NCBI RefSeq assembly: GCF_001632285.1
Contig: NZ_LWAH01000016.1
Span: 387,325-451,324 of the forward strand
DNA length: 64,000 bases
Direction of reading: 5' to 3'
Source: Moraxella catarrhalis
GTDB lineage: Bacteria > Pseudomonadota > Gammaproteobacteria > Pseudomonadales > Moraxellaceae
The translations under genes and the position numbers were made by a program. Below, piece by piece: positions 29,201-38,200 of this stretch (position 1 is its first letter; each line of letters starts with the position of its first letter). The notes under the pieces are model-generated. The model saw only the letters and a list, made by a program, of their open reading frames with translations. It was not told the DNA's origin and searched no databases.

Positions 29201-32200
29201 TGCTTGGTTTTGCGTAATTCTACTTTCTGATCAGTTAATTCATTGAATGTTTGTGATGATAAAACCAAAGCAACAACAGAAGCTAAGTTATTCATCTCAC
29301 CTATAGATTTAAACAATTTACTGTGTTCTGTATCATACAGATTTTTAACTTCATCATTCACTGTATGATAGTCAGGATACAGATCAGCAGCAGTAGGATA
29401 AGCTTTAATCAGTTGTGCATGAATCTTATTAAGTTCTGATGTAATGTTAGAATCAGTATGATTGTTTACTAAGAAATCTACAATACTGGTTACTGCTTGG
29501 TAAGATAGCTGTTCTTTGACCGTCATATTGAATGTATTTGGAACAAACATTTTATTCACCTGTTTAGCAGTATCTAAAAGACTCTTTTGCTCCATCTCAC
29601 TTAAAGTACTATAAGCAATATTACCATCAAACAGACTATCCCAAACTTCTTGTAAATGCTTATTCCACCCATCAGTTAGTGTCTGACTATCCAGTGAATT
29701 AAACACTTCTGATACAGATTGTCTATCCGTTTCATCAAATATCTGTGAATAACGAGTGTCTTCGTTGCTATCTGTAGTAAGCTGTGTTATATTGGTTTTG
29801 TCAGATGCACCCATACTATCACGAGCAAGTGTAGGGGTAGTATGCGTAGGCTTGGAAGTATCAAATCCTACTCCTTGTCCATCATCTGATACTTTATTTG
29901 AAGCTCCCACATCAGTACGAGCGGAATAGGACTGATTGTGCGTAGGACTGGTTTTGCCATCACCCTTGCCAGTACCATCTTCAAATATCTCAAATGCGGT
30001 GATCACCCAAGCATTACTGCCTTCAGCTTTCCTTAGAGCCACAAAGTAACCTTTGTGAGTAATCTTAATATTTTTTACGCCATTAGATGAATTATAAGCA
30101 TCTGCTGTACTGCCTTGTGCAATAGTCTCCACAATGTTGTGTGTCAGCATCTCAACCACTTCATCATAACTCATCTTATCCTTACGGATTCTTGCTTCTA
30201 TGATATGACTGATGCCTTTAGCTCCTTTGGTTTTACCATTGGTTTTGATGATGCCTGTATCACCCCAAACAAAATCAATCCATCCAATATCGTTACGATA
30301 CATAGCACGCTTAACATCCGCTTTGGTTGTGATGGCTTTATTCATGGCTTCTGTACCACGCTTAATATTGGCTTGAACTGACTTCATAGCAGAAGCACTA
30401 AAGCGAGTATCATTACTTGTTAAGGTCAGTAAATCCACAGGTGGATTATCCATGATGGTTTCAACATTTTGTACAAATGCTTTATATCCATCACCCTTAA
30501 AACCAAGCACCTTAGATGCTAAGCGTACCAAGAAATCCATCACAGATGAGATGCCTTTTCTTGGTTTGATACCTAAATCAGCAAGCTCCATAGCGTAATC
30601 AATATAACGCATCATCTCAGGGTCAGTCATACCATAAGCGATAAACTCACTTAAGCCAGCATAATGATTACCATTAGTTGTATCAGCTTCTTGAGATGCT
30701 TTGATGACTTCCATGATTTGATTAACATAAGTTAAATCATCTTCTTTGGTGTCATGACGACTATGCCCATACTTTTTATTAAACGCTACATCTTCTTGCC
30801 ACTGAGCCATGACAGCATCAAGCATCTTATTCAGATGATTTAATTCACTGCGTAGGTCTTGAGCGTTAGAGATGATGGCGTACTCAGTCAGAGCGTGTAC
30901 AAGCTCATGATTGATAACTCGTAGCTTATTCTCATCGTTACCACTTTGGCTAAAGGTTTGGTTATCCAAAGTCAATGTATGGGTAGTTACATTATAGCTT
31001 CCATAGGCACGAGTACCATTAGGCGTAGTTACATCAGCAAACTTCACAGACATCTTGCTTAGGTGTTGGTTGGCTTTACCCATCAACATCTTATTAAGCT
31101 TTAACTGTACTTCACTGACATTAACCAAACCTTTAATGGTTTGGTCAAGCTGTTTTAGGTTTTGGATTGTTGGCTCAGTTGGTGTACTGGACGAGTTAGT
31201 AAATGCAGCTCCCTGAGTACCGTCTGTTCCTGTACTTGTTGTGGGAAGTTGGGAAACTTGTTCTGTTGCTCTGGTGTCAGAGAGTTGTACAATTCCAGAC
31301 TCGCTTGTTTGCTGTTTTGTAGTATCTGTTCTTTTGTTTGGTTCATAACCCATTACCTTAATAGTTGTATTAAGAGCCAAATCTTTTTCTAATTGATTGA
31401 TTTGATCTACAACCTTATTCTTTTCTTTAAGAGCAGTTTGACGGTCAGCATCTGTTACTTGATACTCACCAAATTCACCTGCATACTGGTGTAGATAAGC
31501 CAAATTAGCTAACTGATCTAGTTTATTAAGCTCAGTATCTTTAACTTCATTAATTAAACTAGTAAGTCCTTTGGTAAGCTCAGCAAAGACTTCATTAACA
31601 TGGAAATCTTCACGAATAACCCCATCTTTAATAAGTGCATAGCTACTTTGGATAACACTGGTTAATGCCCGTAATGACTCAAGCTGACCATGATAACTTA
31701 CCAAAGCTTGGAAGGTTGCTTTGTTTTGTTGGGTAATCATATCAAGCTGATTATCAATAGCCCCAATATTTGCATCATGAACATTAATATTAATCTTCTT
31801 ACCCATAGCCATAGCAAAGGATGAGATATAACTATCCATAGACTGTGTTTGAACAGAGTTAGCCAATAGAGCTTTATCTTCAAGATGTATATGTCTTGCA
31901 GGACTACCAAACGAAGTTGCTTGATACTTACCTGATTTATTTACTAAGAAGAAGCTGTTATTGGTCAGATTCGCTTTATCTACGAACAAAATCTCTGCTA
32001 AGCGTGTTAAACGAACCTTAGCTTTGGATTCATTATTTTGTACAGAATATACATTATGAATCTGTGCCTGAACTTTATCCATCACAGAATGGACAAGCTC
32101 TTCACGCTCTTTATCAGATAAACCACGATAGCTAATTTCTTTAAGAGCTAATTCGTTTGCCAGTCCCCTATCTAAACCAGTCTCAACTAAAGCATTAGAG

Positions 32201-35200
32201 ATTCTCTCTGCAACAGTCTGTATAGCACGCTCTTCTACTTCACGATACATTTGAGTAAATAACTCAACTGTACTGCTTAGTATACGCATATTGACTTTAT
32301 TCTTCTCAATATAAACAGCTTCATAGTCCTGCAGTACTTCTGCAAGATATTGACCCATAGTAAAGCTATATTTATTATCTAACATAGCTTCATCTTTAGG
32401 GCTAATCCAAGCTTCTAGCATATATTTGAGATCTAAGTTCTCATTAATAACCACTGCTTTAGGCTCATTATCAATAGTAATATCCCATTGAATAGGTTTT
32501 TGTGTCATGAATGAGAATAAACGATCTACTGTCATTACTTGGTTTAGAAGCTTAGCTCTTTGGGTGTCATACTCTAACTGAGTCATTTGACCTGCTTCTA
32601 GGGCTTTTTTATTTGCAATATCCTGTTGAGCAGCAAGTGTAATATTATCTTGCATCTCTTTTAAGAAAGTACGAAATACAGCTTTCTTAAGTGAACCAAC
32701 CCCTGCACCATAGTTAAATGGAATCAAGACACTCTTAGCCACTGCTCGTTTAGTTAAGCTCTTTTGTACTCTCATTAATGCACGAAAAACCTGTTCATTA
32801 TGGTTGGCTAGATCTTTTTCTAAATTCGCATGAAACCCCATAATAAAAGCTTCTTGTGCTTTCTCATTAATGACAGCGTTCTTAAAGGCAGTATAATAAT
32901 CACCCAAATTCTTATCATGACGAGCATCAAAATAAGATTTAAAGGGGTCATTAAAACTAAAAAAACCCGTGCGTAATAATAACTCTTTATAAAATGCACC
33001 ATTCCAAAAGTGAGCCAATGCTGCACCGTTATTTAAACCATCAGAGCCTAAACCAAGTGATGTTGTAAAATTAGCGTGATTATTTTCTTGTGTAGTTTGA
33101 AAATCTGCCCATTCTCTTAGAGCTCTTAATGAGCTACCAGTCATAGCCATCTCATCAATAACACTACTAAGATGATTCATCTCTTCAGATGAAATCTTAT
33201 CACCTGCTTGTGCTTTAGAAACAATCTCTGTCGCTTTTTGAATATGTTCTTGGTTTAGATATTCTATAAAAGCAGGAATAAACACATAACTGGGCAGCTT
33301 ATCTACGGTAAACCCTTCTGTGAATATTTCTTTAGAGCCAGTATTTTTAAAATAAGCTTCAATGAAGTCTTCACTGCCTTCCATATTCTCAGCTAATGCA
33401 CGCAGGAAGTAAGTCAGGTTTAATTCATCTTTAGTCAAATGTTTAGAATGAATTTCTTTACCATGCTCTTTAAGCTTACTTTGTAAAGAGTCTAATACTG
33501 ATGAGCCATCTTTATTCTTAAGCTGTACAGTTACTTTAAAGTTACTAGGCTCAGCCATAGCACGGTGTAGTTTAGAAGACTGATAGTTAAAGACATTACT
33601 GTTATAGTGCATACGACTATTAACAGCCATAAACATTGTATCCCAGTACTTACGGACACCATCTACTTTTGGGATACTATTGATGAAATCTACAGCATTT
33701 GTCCAATCACGCATAACAGCTTCTGCCTTGCCTTCTAAACCATCACGGTCATTGATATGAGCTGTTTGTAGTTCACCTTCTTTTAACTTAGCACCAATCA
33801 TCTCAAGGAAAGCATCTTCATGTTGGGAAGCCAAATTAGTTAATAGACTAAAGGTAGGTTCATTAATCACATTTGCATGGGCTTGTGCTTTAGCAACACG
33901 CTGGGCTTGTAGGTCAGTAACTGTTGCATCAGTTCGTTTGATTCTACGCTTAACATTAGCAACGCTTTCTTCTATTGGCTTAAGTGATGGCATGCGTACA
34001 GCACTAACACCACCCATAATATCTGTCAGATAGCCTGCTGTACCTTTATTGGCTTCACTGATTTCATTGATGCGTTTGTTTATACCTTCACCTTCTTTAT
34101 TGGTAATAGAGACAAAACGAACAGTACCATGTGAATTAAAATCTTTTTCATCAATAACACCACGAACTTCTTCAATAGCTTTTTTATGTTTTTCACTAGA
34201 AATGCTATGTAAGTGAATTAAATCCGCAGATTGCATTGCTGATAATGCCCAAGTACCCAGTGCAGAATACAGACGAGAATCTACCGTAATAGAACCATTT
34301 TCTGTACGCTGAATATTTAATGTTTCAGCAATTCGTTTACCTAAATCATCAGCAACCTTGACATAACCTGAGCCAATATACTTATAGGTTTCCCACATTT
34401 CTTTAGTAATATAAGCATTGTTTTTTTGTTCTACATCATTACTGGTTAAACCAAGTAAAGCAAGAATATCATCACGCATATTCATAGTATGATTAGCAAC
34501 GCTGTTTAGATAGTCATAAGCACCATAACTCAGTGCATCTAAAACATTACTATCAAATTCACCAGTTTGTTTATCATAGAAGTAGTTTGCCAACGCTCTG
34601 TTTTCATAACCTTCATCCGTTGGTTTAAATACTTGTTTTAGATGCTCACGAAACTCAGCAGTAAACTCAGCAAAATCATTAATCTGTTCTCTTTGTGCTT
34701 TTGTAGGTGGCTCAAGATTTAATATCTGACTTGCTTTAACTGGGTTTGTATAAAGCTCTCTGACAAAGTTTTGGATACTACTTAACGGTTTATGTAGTGT
34801 CTGTGCTTGTCTAAAGCTTGTTTTTAAGATATTTCTAACAACTTTAGAATCCTTTGTTGCAGTAATAGGTTTTGTCAGATCTTCCTCAATATTTTTAGCA
34901 GGCTCATTTAATTGGCGTATTTTAGCTTCAGAAGATTTAGAGAAATTCCCTTCGCTATCTAAAACACTCAAAGAAGTGCTATCACTAACAATACCTAACA
35001 GTTTTGTATACGCTGTAGATTCATCTTTACTAAACCCAAAGAAATTAGTAACAGCATCCATTAAAGCATGATAAGCCTTAGTAACTTTGTTCTTACCACG
35101 AGATACTTTAACTTGTTTTAGTACAGACTTAACATCTTCATTAAATAAACCAAGCTGTAATAAATCAGCAGCAGAATCCGTTGCTCTCATCAGTAGTGCT

Positions 35201-38200
35201 TTACTGTTTTCAGTAAATTTTTGATTTGGGTCAGATAAGATTTTACGCATGTGCTTACGCACATCTTTATTGATACTGTCTATTGTTAAGCGTAATTCAC
35301 CCAGCTTGGCTTGTCTGTCAATAACTTCATCATCAAAGAGCGTATCAGTGTTTTGTTTACCTTCTTTTCTATTAGCATCTCTTTGTTTTTTGGCTTCAAT
35401 GTTAGCCAAGGCAGTCACATGATCTAGGGTATCTAGTTCATCAGCAATGTTACCAATCTGCTTATGTACCATTGCTTGAGCAATATCACGAGTAATATCT
35501 TTACTATCTTCACTCACACGGATGGTGTCATCATCATAACTGGCTTTTTCGTCATAGCTAGTTTTGTCTTGAATCTTAACTTTAATATCAGGACTATATC
35601 TAGACAATACACTGATTAGTGCTTGGTTTTCAGCTTGAGATTTATCTTTAGTTTTAATCTGAGATGATTCTATAGAACTGGCTAAATCACTTACTTTAAC
35701 TGGCTTATTGATAAAGCTCTTTTCAATAGGCGTATTTGTAATATAAACTGTATCTTCTGCTTTGTTTTCTTCTTTTGCTTTAGAAGTAGATTCTAGTTTA
35801 CGAACCTGCATTGGTTTTAGTACAGTTTCTTTCGTGATTGCATTACTAGCACGATTCGTTGGTATAGATGAATTACGCTTTACTGCAACTGCCTCTTGTG
35901 GTGTTATAAGCTCATCTGCAGAAGATTCAGCCTCTTGGGTAGAGTTTTCTTTTGTATTGGTAGAAACATCTGTAGGAAGCGTCTTTGTCGCTTCTGTGGT
36001 GTTATTTTGATGAGATTCAAAGACACTAAGGTCAAAACCAGTATTTGTATTTTCATCAATACCAGTTTCAGTAATTCCATTATTATCAGTAATATTAGGT
36101 GGAGTATTATTTCCTGCATTACCGCTGTTTAAATCAGTATTTGTATTACTAGTACTATTAGTAGCTGTATATTCATTGAACTTATTTAAATCATCTTTAG
36201 AAAAGACATGGGGTTTATATAAGTTATCTTCTTTACCAAAGGTATTCGTATCAATAGGTCGTTGAATTTCACTATGAAACTGACCATCTGCCATTAATGT
36301 ACCCATATTAGATAGAACATTAAAGACAGCTTGTGGTTGCTCTTTATATGATATTTTTTGTAGTGCTGGGTGTTTACGGAGTTCTTCTACCACTCTAGGA
36401 ACAATCGCAGCTTCACTAAACGCTGAGTTACTCATCTTGTGCTGTACAACAAAGCCCGTATTAGGGTTAGCAGCCATCTGTAATAATGCACGACTAAAAT
36501 CTTGGTTATTGCTAACAGCAACACGCATAAAGTCCATATAGCGGTTAGCACTTTCAATCATAGCAGCATCTTTACCTGCCTGCGTACCATCATGCACAAT
36601 GCTATACATATCCCCACCAAACTCTTCTATCAACTTAAGCTTCTGTTGATCATGAGCGTTGGTTGAATTGACATAGATGGGTGATTGGATAGGTGATCCA
36701 AAGATACCTGCTTTAATGACTTCTTTATTTTCATCAACAAAGACATTACTTCTAACAGTAACTTGACCAGTTTTAGGGTCTTTAGCTGACCCAGTACCAC
36801 GATAGATACTAGATAAAGATACTGTTGCCATTTTACCTTCATCATTGACCTGCCTTTCACCACGCCCAAGCCAAACATAATTAGGTGTTGCCACGCCTTC
36901 TTGGATTTTACGCTGATATTCACCCACACTACTATCACGAGCCAAAGTATCGTTATATGGGTTTGTAGGCAAACGAAAAGGTTTTCTTTGGGTAGGTACA
37001 CTAGATGGTGTTTTTGTTACAGGTGGTGTAACAGGTATAGATTCTTGTGTAGGTGTTGTTGTAGGCTCTATAGTAGGGTCTGATGTTGTAACATCAGCTA
37101 CAGGCGTTTGATTAATATTTGATGCACGAGTAACTTGTACAGGCTGTTGTTGCTGAGATACGCCAGTATTAATTTGACTAAAGTCTGTTAAACCAAAGTC
37201 TGATACTTTAACTGATTCTTTAATGCGGTCAGATGCACCATGTAACTCATAAGCTTTATCATAACCTTGTTTGATTTGATTAAGGTGAAAAGCTTCTTCA
37301 ATCAAATTATTAACAAAGTTTCTTGAGATATTACTAATCTCAATAGCACCTGTTTTAGCACGCAACTCTTTTGAGATACTGCCTTCATGTACTTCCCATT
37401 CTTGGCTATCTGCTTTACGGGCAATATACAACGGCTGTTGATTTTCATCAAAGCTATCCATTGCTTGTTTAGCAGCACTCGCTTTAGATGTATGGCTTTC
37501 ATTGAATCTAGACAAGTGATTATAGTAACTGTCTAGTACGCCAATATCATCTGTCTTTAAGTACTGTACCAAACCTTGTTGGTAGCTTTGTAAACCAATA
37601 TAACCATCTTCAGCACGCTTGGCTTTTTTACCAATATAAATATCATGCTTAACATCGTCTGTATTTTTAGTCGCATTTTCTACAACACGCACTTCCTTTA
37701 ATAAGCGAAGTTTCTCAGCGTGTTTTTCACTTAATGCACCTTGTTCTACCAAAATGTTAATCATGTCATCAGAGAGCATCTCAGAATAACGGATGATCTC
37801 ATCAAAGGTATCTTGCTGTGCTTTACTGACTGCTTCAGACTCTACAGAGACTTGTTCTTGTTGTGAGTTAGTCTGATTATCAGCAACCTGTGCTTCTAGT
37901 GAGCTAATCTTGTCTTGCAACGCTTTTTGAGCTTCTGCTTCTTTAGTTTTGGTTTTTTCATCTTTTAATTTCGTTATTAAACTTTCTAGTCGCTCTTGTG
38001 CTGTACGGTTATCATCTATGTTCAGATTACTGTTACTAGACTGACTAGAAAAAGACCCAGTGTAATTAGAGCCTAATAGACGATTAATATCAGCATGACC
38101 CTTATCTAACTTGGCTTCATGTGTGCTAGAGTCAAATGATGCACCGCTTTTTAATTTATTTTGACCATAAGCCCAACCAATAGCAGCATGACCCCAGCGT

